Source: a bacterium (lineage in GTDB: Bacteria; Zixibacteria; MSB-5A5; WJJR01). From it: 64,000 nt of DNA. Shown here piece after piece: positions 8,902 to 17,194 of the stretch (position 1 is its first letter; every line of letters starts with the position of its first letter). Both the position numbers and the translations under genes were made by a program. The notes below the pieces were generated by a model that made no database searches, was not told the origin of the DNA, and worked only from the letters and a program-made list of their open reading frames with translations. The stretch covers positions 1 to 64,000 of the forward strand of contig JAKAKI010000072.1 of NCBI GenBank assembly GCA_021813505.1. Direction: 5' to 3'.

Positions 8902-9960
8902 TGCCGGGTCCCGGGGCTGGTTGGGTCCAAGTTCACAGGCTTTGCGATCGCTGATAACAAGACAGCCGAGATTGCCGAGTGGGACAAGGACCTCCTGGCT
9001 CAGCTCGTTTCGCGATTGAACCTCGAGGTGGACTTTGACCTCGGGTCGCTCGGTTTCGACGACAAAGAGCTGACGGACATCCTGGATTGGAACATCCAGG
9101 ACGAGACTGATAAGGAGGACGACGCCCCACCGCTTCCTGAGACACCAGTCACCCAACCCGGTGATCTATACATCCTGGGCGACCACCGGTTGTTGTGTGG
9201 CGATGCTACACGCCCGGAAGATGTGCGGCGCCTCGTTGAGGGCGAGAAGATCGACTGCATCCTCACCGACCCGCCATACGGGGTCTCGTACATGAGCCGC
9301 GGCCAGAACCGGGAGCAGTGGAGTGGGATCAAGAACGACGACTTGGATCCCGGGTCGCTCGAGGTGTTTCTCAAGAAGGCGTTCACCAACATGGCCTCGG
9401 TCTGCCGTCCTGGCGCTGCCGCTTACATCTGCCACGCTCTCGGGCTCGCAGGTGTACGCATTGCCTTTGAGCGGGCGTTCCTTGATGCGGGATTCAGTCT
9501 ATCCGCCACCATCACCTGGGTCAAGCAATCCGCCTCGATGGGCTGGGGCGATTACCGCCACGCCAGCGAACCCTTGCTCTACGGCTGGATCGGGGAGGGC
9601 CACCGAAAGATCAAAGACAGGACCCAGACGACGGTGTGGCAGGTCGAAAGGGAGTCCTCGCTCTGGCATCCAACCCAGAAGCCCGTGGCCCTCTTCTCCC
9701 GTGCTCTGCGCAACTCCACGATTCGCAGCGAAAGAGTGATCGATGTCTTCGTCGGGTCGGGTACCTGCCTCATCGCCTGCGAGCAGCTGGGGAGGATTTG
9801 CCATGCCCTGGAGATCGAACCCAAGTACTGCGATGTGGTTGTCCAGCGGTGGGAGACTTATACCGGCCACAAGGCGCAACTGATCCGGGAGTCAGCGTCG
9901 CCGGACGCCGTTGGCATGCCGGAGGCGGAGCAGGCGGATGTCGCGACTCCTCAAGGCTGA
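8902..9960 (+). pseudogene. Phage-type DNA methyltransferase lacking its ParB-like N-terminus
   Basis: Stops at 8890 and 8899 precede an open frame whose first recognisable residues (FAIADNKTAEIAEWD) belong to the linker after a ParB/sulfiredoxin-like domain in phage ParB-methyltransferase fusions; that domain is missing. The methyltransferase half is intact: DPPYGVSY near codon 125 and VFVGSGTCLIACEQLG near the end, in the order of beta-class N6-adenine/N4-cytosine enzymes. The only usable start may be TTG 9016. It overlaps the next gene by 23 bp as in the parent phage module. The 5' break lies directly behind hisD, marking an insertion or deletion junction. Confidence 0.75.
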
Positions 9961-10468
9961 ACAGCCCCATCAGCTCAAGGCATTCGAGTCTTACTTTGCC
10001 ATGGGCGAGGGGCGATCTTTTCCCCGGCTGGCGGCCGAAACGGGCATTAATCCCCACACGCTGAAACTCTGGAGCCGCTCCTTCCACTGGCGGTCCCGGA
10101 TCGCGGAGCGCGACACCGAGGTGGTGCGCCAAGCGTCGGAACGAACCATGTCCGATGCCGTCGCCGAGACGGAACGCAACCTGAAGATGGTCCGCATGGC
10201 GAAGATGCGGCTGATCAAAGACATCGCCGAGGGGAAAGCCAAGGGGGCCTTTGGCGATCTGGTCAAGCTGATTCAGTTGGAGCGGGAGTTGCTGTCCCGG
10301 CCAGATCCCATGGCCCCCGCTGACGACGGGACCGGAGGATCGAGCGTCGTGATCTATCTCCCGGACAACGGCCGCGACTCGGGGATTGCCGCACGGGTGG
10401 CACTGCCCGATGATGGCAGGGGCAGCAAGGCGCTGGTCCACGCCAGGCCGTGGCCCGAGACGTCATGA
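9938..10468 (+). CDS. Terminase-small-subunit-like DNA-binding protein, copy 1
   Basis: The 176-residue protein has an N-terminal helix-turn-helix-like segment (FPRLAAETGINPHTLKLWSR, residues about 26-45) typical of phage terminase small subunits or phage DNA-packaging regulators. Its first 65 residues are clearly related to the next gene (MSRLLKAEQ versus MPRLLKTEQ; KLWSRSFHWR versus KLWARSFNWR), so the two are tandem paralogues. It overlaps the preceding methyltransferase fragment. No large terminase follows, so this is prophage residue. Terminase is a family-level inference. Confidence 0.6.
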   Translation: MSRLLKAEQPHQLKAFESYFAMGEGRSFPRLAAETGINPHTLKLWSRSFHWRSRIAERDTEVVRQASERTMSDAVAETERNLKMVRMAKMRLIKDIAEGKAKGAFGDLVKLIQLERELLSRPDPMAPADDGTGGSSVVIYLPDNGRDSGIAARVALPDDGRGSKALVHARPWPETS

Positions 10469-10477
10469 GGAAAAACC

Positions 10478-11086
10478 ATGCCTCGTCTTCTGAAGACTGA
10501 ACAGTCCCAACATCGCTTAGGTTTTGAACACTACTGCGCCCTTGGCGAGAAGCGCACTTACGCCCAAGTGGCAACCGAGATGGGCGTGGACCACACGACG
10601 GTCAAGCTGTGGGCACGTTCTTTCAACTGGCGGGAGCGTGTCCAAACCCGGGACCTGGAACTGGCCCGACAGATTGCGGACAAGACGCTCAAGACCGGAT
10701 TGGACGACAGGGCCAGGCGTCGGAAGCTGATCGACCTGGCGTTGGCGAAGCTCTTCCGCGCGATCGCGGAGGATCGGGTCAAGTACCAGATCTCCGACTT
10801 GGAGCGGATTGTACGGCTGTTGGAAGAATGGGACGCCTCGGATGGATGGTCCGGCAATCCCCCGCGGTTCGATGCGACGGAGATTGTCAGGTACCTCCTC
10901 TCGCTCTGTGGCGCCGACCTCGTCGCGGCGTATCGAATCCTGCGCGAGCAACTAAAAGCGGAGTATCCGGAGTTCACAGAGGAGCGGTTACCGTGGGCCG
11001 CGGAGGCCATTGGGGGGGAGAGCAGATGCACCACTTTGGGGGTCATCGATGCGGCCCTGGCAACGCGAGGATACGAGCGGCCATAA
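10478..11086 (+). CDS. Terminase-small-subunit-like DNA-binding protein, copy 2
   Basis: The 202-residue paralogue of the preceding gene shares an N-terminal HTH-like region (YAQVATEMGVDHTTVKLWAR). After residue 70 it diverges into a charged helical region and an unrelated C-terminus. It starts 9 bp after copy 1 with GAGG upstream. Either both act as a pair in packaging or regulation, or the copy arose by duplication in the phage. No other packaging genes are nearby. Confidence 0.55.
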   Translation: MPRLLKTEQSQHRLGFEHYCALGEKRTYAQVATEMGVDHTTVKLWARSFNWRERVQTRDLELARQIADKTLKTGLDDRARRRKLIDLALAKLFRAIAEDRVKYQISDLERIVRLLEEWDASDGWSGNPPRFDATEIVRYLLSLCGADLVAAYRILREQLKAEYPEFTEERLPWAAEAIGGESRCTTLGVIDAALATRGYERP

Positions 11087-11883
11087 GGCACGTAACCGAC
11101 TGTCACCACAACCGTTAGACGGATGGGTAGGAGAGTAGCCGGGGGAAAGACTGCACCCCCATGCTCTCCCTTTGCACCCCCCATGCTCACCCCCAGGGAG
11201 TGCAAGATCATCTGACCGAGCGATCCTCGTAACCACCGTTGAGCCAGTTGGTTACGCAGGCCGGCGAGCCACATCCTGGGTCAGGTTGCACCCCTTTTTC
11301 GGGAAAAACGCCAAAAACGGGCAAAAAGGGGGAATTAGGGAGAGCAGAGCACCATCGGATAACAGGCATTATGGGATTGGCACGAGTAAAGCCAATTCGG
11401 CTATGGGTGAGAAGCGTACGGGGCTTGTTTTCTTCCGTCGCGTTCGCCTTGTCTTCCCATGTAGCGAACTCTTGAACCACAATTGCAGTCCGACAGGTGG
11501 CCCAGGAATGCGTTGGCTGTTGCCGAATCAGTGCGCTCTTCCCACAAATCCCATCCAGCCCATTGAATGGCGCGCTTGATGTGAGGACTTCGCTTTCTAC
11601 CTTGTCAGGACAGCTGGGTGAGCATCGGTCGATCTATGCAAGAGAGACAGGTCAGCAGGTGACAACCTAATACCGAGTTGCAGAATCGGCAACGGCAAGG
11701 ATCAGGCTGGAGACGAACCCAAGCACACCGATGGCGACCGAAGTGCTGCGTCAATCGCGAGTGACTTTACAGTTGCGGTCGTGTTCGGTATCCTCGTTCT
11801 TATTACGAAGGAGTCGTGCGCTTGAGACTCCCTTTCAACGCTTTAGGCATCTGGACTTGAACCATCACGCCGGTGGAACAGAA
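11087..11883. other. Non-coding stretch upstream of the accessory island
   Basis: About 800 bp without a convincing gene. Between 11291 and 11331 there is a run of alternating C- and A-rich words (CCCCTTTTTCGGGAAAAACG and a partial inverted counterpart) that resembles a similar run at 40605-40660. A 21-nt recombination-site-like motif (11353-11373) follows in both places. Confidence 0.5.
11353..11373 (+). other. dif-like/recombinase core motif, copy 1
   Basis: CATCGGATAACAGGCA followed by TTATG. It recurs at 40681-40701 with one mismatch in 21. The core ATAA-CAGGCA-TTAT (11359-11372) has the half-site and 6-bp spacer geometry of tyrosine-recombinase sites such as dif. Both copies sit just upstream of an accessory segment that contains recombinase fragments. 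Function is inferred. Confidence 0.45.
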
Positions 11884-12765
11884 GTGAGCACGATAACAGA
11901 TGCCAATGCGGCTCGCGAACCAGAGCGGGTATGGGGTCAACACCAAGCCGCATTGCTCTTCCTCCAGGCGATGTTGGCCGATCCCAAGGTCCGTCTTCTG
12001 CGCTGGCTTGATCTGGCTTGTGGACGAGGCCAAATCGTCTCAAATCTTCCGCGTGCGTTATCTCTCTCGGCGCGCAGCAAACTTCACTACGAAGGATACG
12101 ATGTCCATCTCGATTACACTCGCGAAGTCGAATCTCGTGTCTCCCAGATGTCATTGAGATCCTATAAGTGCGAAATCGGGGAGATATCGAATTTCCACAA
12201 GATATACCAAACACAGAAATTCGACTTTGTTACGTTTATCAACGCTGCGCACGAACTTAGACCAAACGACCTTGCGCTTGTGTTTTCAGAGGGAATCTCG
12301 TTGCTCTCAAGCCGTGGCCAGTTCTTTGGGTATGATGTAGAGAGTCCAAACCCAATGGAGCTCGGCGCAATACCTTGGGCGCGAGACGAGATTGGCGAGA
12401 TTCTCAAGGCTATCTGCAGGGAGTTTGGTGTGCCTCAGTATCAGCCAGAGATTTCATGGTGGCCCCATCAAAGCGGGACCGCCTGGAGCCTACACGTGAA
12501 CCGTGCGCATATGCACTGTGCGGTGAATGAGCTATCCAAACGACGGGGGTCCGCAAGAGAGGCAGCCATGAAGACCATGCGCAACTTGCTGGAGGGGAAA
12601 CTCGCCAGCGTCAAGGAGCAACTCATTGTAAGAACTCACGGGCCACTGAAGGCGGAGGGTGATGATATGGAGGCAAGGCGTCGGCTGCTCAACGATTATT
12701 GGGCACTCTCTCACGTGTTGGCTGAGTCGGCCGAATCTAAGAAGGATAGCCCGAGAAAGAGATGA
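11884..12765 (+). CDS. Class I SAM-dependent methyltransferase of an accessory gene pair
   Basis: The 293-residue protein (from GTG 11884, preceded by GGTGG; in-frame upstream starts also exist) has SAM motif I WLDLACGRGQIVSNL near residue 37 and an acidic end of strand 2 (YEGYDVHLDY). The rest (INAAHELRPNDLALVFSEG) fits a Rossmann methyltransferase, but no specific substrate family is recognised. Its stop overlaps the next start by ATGA, so it is translationally coupled to the TIR-like protein. The pair lies between prophage debris and a recombinase, in sequence visibly more AT-rich than the flanking core genes. A role in phage defence is possible but not shown. Confidence 0.65.
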   Translation: MSTITDANAAREPERVWGQHQAALLFLQAMLADPKVRLLRWLDLACGRGQIVSNLPRALSLSARSKLHYEGYDVHLDYTREVESRVSQMSLRSYKCEIGEISNFHKIYQTQKFDFVTFINAAHELRPNDLALVFSEGISLLSSRGQFFGYDVESPNPMELGAIPWARDEIGEILKAICREFGVPQYQPEISWWPHQSGTAWSLHVNRAHMHCAVNELSKRRGSAREAAMKTMRNLLEGKLASVKEQLIVRTHGPLKAEGDDMEARRRLLNDYWALSHVLAESAESKKDSPRKR

Positions 12766-13898
12766 TTGTGAAGACGCGCAAATCGAAATCCTCCTCACTG
12801 GTCTTCTCCCACAAGAGGCTGAAAGTCTTCTTCGCAGCACCGCACGGCCCAAAGTGGAGGAAGACTGTTGAGATCATACTGGGCCAATTGAAGCAGAGCC
12901 CTGAGTTTGAAGTCCACCATTGGTTGACCAGTCCTGCCCACATTTCCTTAGACGAAGGTGTGAAGCGTGAGTTTTTCGGGTGTGACGCTCTCGTTGCTGT
13001 CGTGACTTCCGGCGAATCCTGGCCCGCCATCGAGACCGCAATCTACCTTGCCGGAGAGCATAAGGTGTCAAAGCACTTATACCTACTCGTAGAGCGATCA
13101 CTCGAAAACCCGATGTACTCAGACTTCGCACAGAATGTCTATTATTTCGATAGAGGTCGTGTTGAGAATCTAAGTGCACAACTCCATCTTATATTAAGAG
13201 ACCTTTTGAAGCTCCTCGATAACTTCATAGTCCTCCGAGCGCGCAAGAACATCCGTATTCTTAAGGATGGCTTCGGGATTATCACCTATAGGCATAAGCT
13301 GCTTGTGCCGAATCGACCCGATAGCAGAGTTCGCTCACTTTCCGGTCGACTTGCAATCACCAATGATGTTGCGAAGCGTGCGCGTCGAGGGCTTCCGTTG
13401 CTAAAGGAGATGGCAATCCGCCCGGTCTCGCATGATCGTGAGGCTGCGTTCGAATACAGGATCCTCTCGCACCCACCTGACGAACTCACGATCGTTGATC
13501 TTCTCGAACGTAGCGAGGATCCCGACAGTCTCAGCCGGAGCTTCTCACTGATGCTTAACCGCTCACTTGTGCCTGGCGAAATGGTAGAGTGGGTCTGGGG
13601 TTTCACATTTCCTTGTTTATTCAAGAGTAAAGGTCAAGATACCTCTACCTATAATGCTGTCAATGGCGCCGAATCGACTGAGATAGCGCTGTCATTTGAA
13701 CTCGAGCGAAGTCCGAGTGCGCGCTTAGAGTTTGAAGAAGCACCTGCCATCACAATTACTGATTTTCTGGGACGGGAGAAGGGGCCGGGAATTGGCGCGT
13801 TCATGCAACGCAGCCTGTGTTTTGCCAATTATGTTTGGAGGGATCTGCCACCCCTTGCGGCTGGGGACAAGATTGTGGCATCTTGGGTGCGTCATTGA
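12762..13898 (+). CDS. TIR-like domain protein with unknown C-terminal domain
   Basis: The 378-residue protein has an N-terminal alpha/beta domain (residues about 15-150: KVFFAAPHGPKWRKTVEIIL, a CDALVAVVTSGESW strand, then PAIETAIYLAGEHK). This pattern, a strand-helix start and an Asp-Ala-Leu-Val strand followed by a Glu in the helix, matches TIR and TIR-like/SEFIR folds in which that Glu can be catalytic for NAD+ cleavage. Residues about 160-378 are beta-rich and not recognised. It is coupled by ATGA to the methyltransferase upstream. A TIR effector with an unrelated partner is a common defence architecture, but the family assignment is by eye. A nucleoside-deoxyribosyltransferase-like fold is the alternative. 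Confidence 0.5.
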   Translation: MIVKTRKSKSSSLVFSHKRLKVFFAAPHGPKWRKTVEIILGQLKQSPEFEVHHWLTSPAHISLDEGVKREFFGCDALVAVVTSGESWPAIETAIYLAGEHKVSKHLYLLVERSLENPMYSDFAQNVYYFDRGRVENLSAQLHLILRDLLKLLDNFIVLRARKNIRILKDGFGIITYRHKLLVPNRPDSRVRSLSGRLAITNDVAKRARRGLPLLKEMAIRPVSHDREAAFEYRILSHPPDELTIVDLLERSEDPDSLSRSFSLMLNRSLVPGEMVEWVWGFTFPCLFKSKGQDTSTYNAVNGAESTEIALSFELERSPSARLEFEEAPAITITDFLGREKGPGIGAFMQRSLCFANYVWRDLPPLAAGDKIVASWVRH

Positions 13899-14471
13899 GA
13901 CCATGAGAATCGTATATTTGATTACCGAGGTTCGGGCTTTGCGATGGATCGAATGAGGGCCGCGTCTGACCAGGATTTGACTACTCAGAGCTGGCGTGAT
14001 CCGGATAGGTGCCTTGGAGCCAGCCATAAGTGCACCAAAGTGATTGAGGTCTCTCGCCGGGTCAACTTCATCAACCAGAGATTCCTGAAATGCAGGTGGC
14101 CATTCATAAGTTCAGGCAAGATGTGGCAATTCACGACTCTCACCACACCGTGCGGCGCCATCCGGTGTCGCATTGGTGTCTTAGGCGACGGAGAGGGCTT
14201 GCCTGAGCGGGTCGTCGGACACCCTGGCATAGAACTTGGTGGAGTTGAGCTGGCGATGCCGCCTCAGCGTGGAGGCCAAGGAAGCGCGCGCTTTGACTCG
14301 AGCCGCGTAGGAGCGATGCGATGTCTTCTCAAACAGGATGAAACCGCATCCATGGAAGGCAGCGACCCGTGACGCACTTGACGCCACTCTTTCTTTCAGT
14401 GGCTCCTCAGTTGACTATTGATTTCTGTTCGTGCATCTTGACTCCCGACCATACAGTCGGCTGGAGGTGAA
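13899..14471. other. Gap containing an orphan tyrosine-recombinase tail
   Basis: No full gene was seen. The only recognisable item is the 26-codon recombinase C-terminus on the minus strand at 14181-14260. The 85 bp before the next gene should hold its promoter; GGAGGTG precedes ATG 14472. Confidence 0.5.
14181..14260 (-). pseudogene. Orphan C-terminal tail of a tyrosine recombinase (tail D)
   Basis: Read on the minus strand, the codons give RHRQLNSTKFYARVSDDPLR and a final QALSVA before a TAA at 14181-14183. This aligns with the last 26 residues of the intact recombinase at 15599-16489 (GHRQITTTEIYARMSDDRLR...), including the catalytic Tyr. Nothing upstream of the second active-site His is present. 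It lies 1.4 kb from the intact recombinase, in the same orientation, with a two-gene module between. Confidence 0.7.
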
Positions 14472-14960
14472 ATGGAGCTAAACGCGCGTGACGTGTCGCA
14501 GAGTGATGAGATCACCAGCGGTGAGATTGCGCGATTTCAGGCGCTCGTGAGTCTCATCACTACAGACGCACAGCTCATTTGGAGCAGGTACTATTCCTTG
14601 TTAACGGCCAACGCGATAGTCGCGGTTGTGATTGGAGCATTGGCGGCAAGAACATTCGACAGATTGTCCGGGGTAGTGCTTCTCATTCTCAATCTGTTCG
14701 GCCTCGCGCTTACCTGGCAATGGAAGCAAATCACTCGCCGAGGCTGGGAGCTTCAGCATACGTGGGTAGCCGTGGCCAAACAGGTGTCCTGGGGGCGAAT
14801 GTCGAACCCGTTCGAGTCATATTCAACTTGGTGCAAATCTTCGGGTTGCGGCGAAGGCGCAAAGGACTGGATTGCAACGTATGCTTTTCGAGTGTGCAAC
14901 TTGTTCCTCTTCGCGTACGCTGGAACAGCAATCGTTGTGCTCGTGAGGCTTGTCTTTTAG
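14472..14960 (+). CDS. Small integral membrane protein of unknown function
   Basis: The 162-residue protein has a cytoplasmic N-terminus (ARDVSQSDEITSGEIARFQA), a likely hairpin of two membrane helices (residues about 38-57 and 63-82, ending TWQWKQI), a soluble stretch with two cysteines (WCKSSGCGEG) and a C-terminal membrane helix (about 138-162, LFAYAGTAIVVLVRLVF). GGAGGTG sits immediately before ATG 14472. It is 83 bp upstream of a HEPN-like protein. Soluble nuclease plus membrane partner is an arrangement seen in abortive-infection systems, but the protein itself is not recognised. Confidence 0.6.
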   Translation: MELNARDVSQSDEITSGEIARFQALVSLITTDAQLIWSRYYSLLTANAIVAVVIGALAARTFDRLSGVVLLILNLFGLALTWQWKQITRRGWELQHTWVAVAKQVSWGRMSNPFESYSTWCKSSGCGEGAKDWIATYAFRVCNLFLFAYAGTAIVVLVRLVF

Positions 14961-15043
14961 GCGGGGATATAAGGCCGGCAATATGGCTCGAACAGGTCCA
15001 CACTTCATTGAACGCACTCGAATCTGGAGCCTGCACAAAGTCA

Positions 15044-15580
15044 ATGTCGCCCCGTCGACCTACTAAGAAACAGCGTGTTCTGGTGCGCGAACTCCGGGAG
15101 ATTTGTGCAGAGTTCAACCTCGACTACGAGAATATCTCCGCTTACAGTCCTACGGAACGAACGGCGTATCTCGAAGCTGCGCGCGACAAGATCGTCCGCG
15201 GTCAGGTAGTAATCTGGTACACGGTAGTAGACGAATTCCTGAACGTTGAAATCTGCCGCTACTACTTTGGCCGGAAGCGAACATTCCCCGAGTTGTGGCG
15301 CACCAAACGATTTCAGGCGTTCAACTACCATGTAATCGAGGAACTTCATTTGATGCAGAAGCTCCGGCACGTTCGGACCATTCGGAATATTCCCAAGGAT
15401 GTCGTCGCTGATATCGAACGACTAAACGCTCTTCGGAACGGGCTGGCGCACGCATTGTTTCCAGAAAACCTCAAGAGGACACAACCGAAATGGAAAGGGC
15501 AGAGCATATTCTCCCTGAGTGGCCTCAAGGCTCTTCAGGCGGACTTCATGAGAATCGCTCACTGGTTCACGTTCGACTGA
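15044..15580 (+). CDS. HEPN-like protein
   Basis: The 178-residue, largely helical protein has RNGLAH at residues 131-136, an R-x4-H motif in the setting (ERLNALRNGLAHALF) where HEPN-fold RNases and HEPN antitoxin-partner proteins carry theirs. A first helical part (VVDEFLNVEICRYYF) also fits HEPN helix 1-2. The frame is open further upstream, but it overlaps the membrane-protein gene there, so ATG 15044 is taken although no ribosome site precedes it; TTG 15010 is possible. It lies between an orphan recombinase tail and the intact recombinase. Target RNA and role are unknown. Confidence 0.55.
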   Translation: MSPRRPTKKQRVLVRELREICAEFNLDYENISAYSPTERTAYLEAARDKIVRGQVVIWYTVVDEFLNVEICRYYFGRKRTFPELWRTKRFQAFNYHVIEELHLMQKLRHVRTIRNIPKDVVADIERLNALRNGLAHALFPENLKRTQPKWKGQSIFSLSGLKALQADFMRIAHWFTFD

Positions 15581-15598
15581 TCCTGCCTCGCGCTTCCA

Positions 15599-16489
15599 TC
15601 AGGCGGTGGAAACCGCCCGCCTCAGCCGGTCATCGCTCATCCGCGCATAAATCTCCGTCGTGGTGATCTGCCGATGCCCCAGCGCCCGCTGGACCAAGTA
15701 CAGGTCCCCGGTCTTTTGGTACAGCCGCGTGGCAAATGTGTGCCGTAGGGAATGGACCGAGAACGACCGCGTGATCCCGGCCTGCTTGAGCCACCGGGCG
15801 AAGTTCAGCTGAATCTGCCTGCCGCACAGGCGTCGCCCTGACTTGGACCGAATCAGCGGCACGCCGGGGCCACCGTTGGCTTCAGGGGCGGTTTCCCGCA
15901 GGTAGGCGGCCAACATGGCGCACAGCCCGGGATTGAGGAACACCCGCTCCTGTGTGCCGCCCTTGGCGCGAATGTGCAGGGTGCCGGACTGGAGATCGAC
16001 ATCCCCCACATTTAGCCCCACGAGCGACCCGAGCCGGATGCCGGTTCCGAGTAGAAGCTCCAGAATCAGCCGGTCGCGGGAGGCGAAGGGGCCGGTGGAA
16101 CTGGTTACCACCGCCCTCAGTCCCCGAATCTCGGCCTCGGTCAGCGTCGACGGCTCCTTGGCCGCTGCAGGCGCCGACCGAATCAGCCGGGCCGGGTTAT
16201 CCTTGATCCACCCCGATTCCATGCAGAAGGCGAAGAACGATCGCAAGGCCGACTTGGTGCAGTTGATGGTGATGGTCTTGCGGGGCTGGCCGTCTGGTGT
16301 CAGGAGCGCCTCGTCTCCTATCAAGAACCGTGCCAGATCGTCGGGTTTGATCGCAGAAAGTTGAACATTCTCGCCGGTCCAGAGGGCGAATACCGCCAGG
16401 TCCCGCGCATAAGCCTTCTGGGTGTGGACCGAGCATCCGTTGGCCGCCATTTGGCGGGTGAAGTGGGTCATCGCTTGAGATAATCGCAT
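15599..16489 (-). CDS. Tyrosine recombinase/integrase
   Basis: The 296-residue XerC/D-size recombinase has an N-terminal SAM-like core-binding domain (residues about 1-95) and a catalytic domain with the full R-K-H-R-H-Y set: GTGIRLGSL (Arg), IRAKGG (Lys), VHSLRHTFA (His, Arg), ALGHRQITTTE (His) and IYARMS (nucleophile Tyr). The start at 16489 has an ACGGAGG ribosome site. Its last 62 bp (15613-15674) recur as an orphan fragment at 42121-42182 with about seven mismatches, the first 27 nt being identical. It probably mobilises the neighbouring accessory genes or is related to the enzyme that does. Confidence 0.9.
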   Translation of the reverse strand: MRLSQAMTHFTRQMAANGCSVHTQKAYARDLAVFALWTGENVQLSAIKPDDLARFLIGDEALLTPDGQPRKTITINCTKSALRSFFAFCMESGWIKDNPARLIRSAPAAAKEPSTLTEAEIRGLRAVVTSSTGPFASRDRLILELLLGTGIRLGSLVGLNVGDVDLQSGTLHIRAKGGTQERVFLNPGLCAMLAAYLRETAPEANGGPGVPLIRSKSGRRLCGRQIQLNFARWLKQAGITRSFSVHSLRHTFATRLYQKTGDLYLVQRALGHRQITTTEIYARMSDDRLRRAVSTA

Positions 16490-17194
16490 AAGGCCTCCGT
16501 CAGTGTGGTGAACGAGAGGTCGGGGCAAAGCGATGGCAAGAAGATCAGGTGTGTTCCCCGACCCCCATCCAGCACACCAGCACTACTTCGTCCTCGTCGA
16601 TCAACGGCAGGGGCGACGGCGGCTCTGAGGGTTGCAGGCCGAGTTCGCGGATCTTCTCGACGATCAACTTAGAGCGAGTCGGTGGATCGAACGGTCGTCA
16701 CGGTGCTCACAACTGACCACACGGCGCTCATCCCCCCAGGGCCGCCGCCACCCCGGCGGTCAGCCCCAGCCGACGATCTCCGCCGCGGCGGACCGCAACA
16801 GCAACACGCCTCCGTCGCTCGATACCGCCCCCCCGCCAAAATGCGCCTCCACTTTCCGGCGTTTACATGTTGGAACTGACGCGGTCGGCAGGTTACATTT
16901 CGTCACGGCGAAGCCTCCTCTCTTCTTGGTTCCAACAAACTCAATATCAGAGGACTAAAAGGCTTCGCCAGCCTTTTGGGTGAAATATCCTGGTGGCGGT
17001 GCTCCCCGGCAACGTGCGATTCTGAGGCGCCGATTCCCATGCAATAACCGGCCCATTTTGCAGATTCTGGTCAGTTCGAGGAATCGATGAGAGAGGCGCG
17101 ATCATTTGACCATCCCATCAGAAAACCAGGCACCACACGGTCCCCGCCAAAGACCACATCCGATCGCATTTCCGCCACTTGCGTCATCCGTGAT
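16490..17194. other. Gap with a small coding remnant
   Basis: On the minus strand, about 16700-16545, a frame without a normal start ends GLQPSEPPSPLPLIDEDEVV and a few further residues before TGA (16545-16547). The composition looks protein-like and it is immediately upstream of the recombinase, but the product is not recognised and it is probably truncated. 16700-17194 holds proline-rich, repetitive frames that look non-coding and no recognisable element. Confidence 0.35.

Noticed and set aside
12762-13898. Nucleoside 2-deoxyribosyltransferase
   Set aside because: The N-terminal fold could fit, but the characteristic catalytic motif spacing is not apparent and the long beta-rich C-terminus is unlike that family; TIR-like is kept as a tentative call.
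13944-14372. Plus-strand 142-codon frame
   Set aside because: No ribosome site, odd composition, and it is antisense to a recognisable recombinase tail.
14579-15043. N-terminal extension of the HEPN-like protein overlapping the membrane-protein gene
   Set aside because: The overlapping frame reads as low-quality sequence opposite a well-supported gene with a perfect ribosome site; only the part from 15044 looks like a protein.
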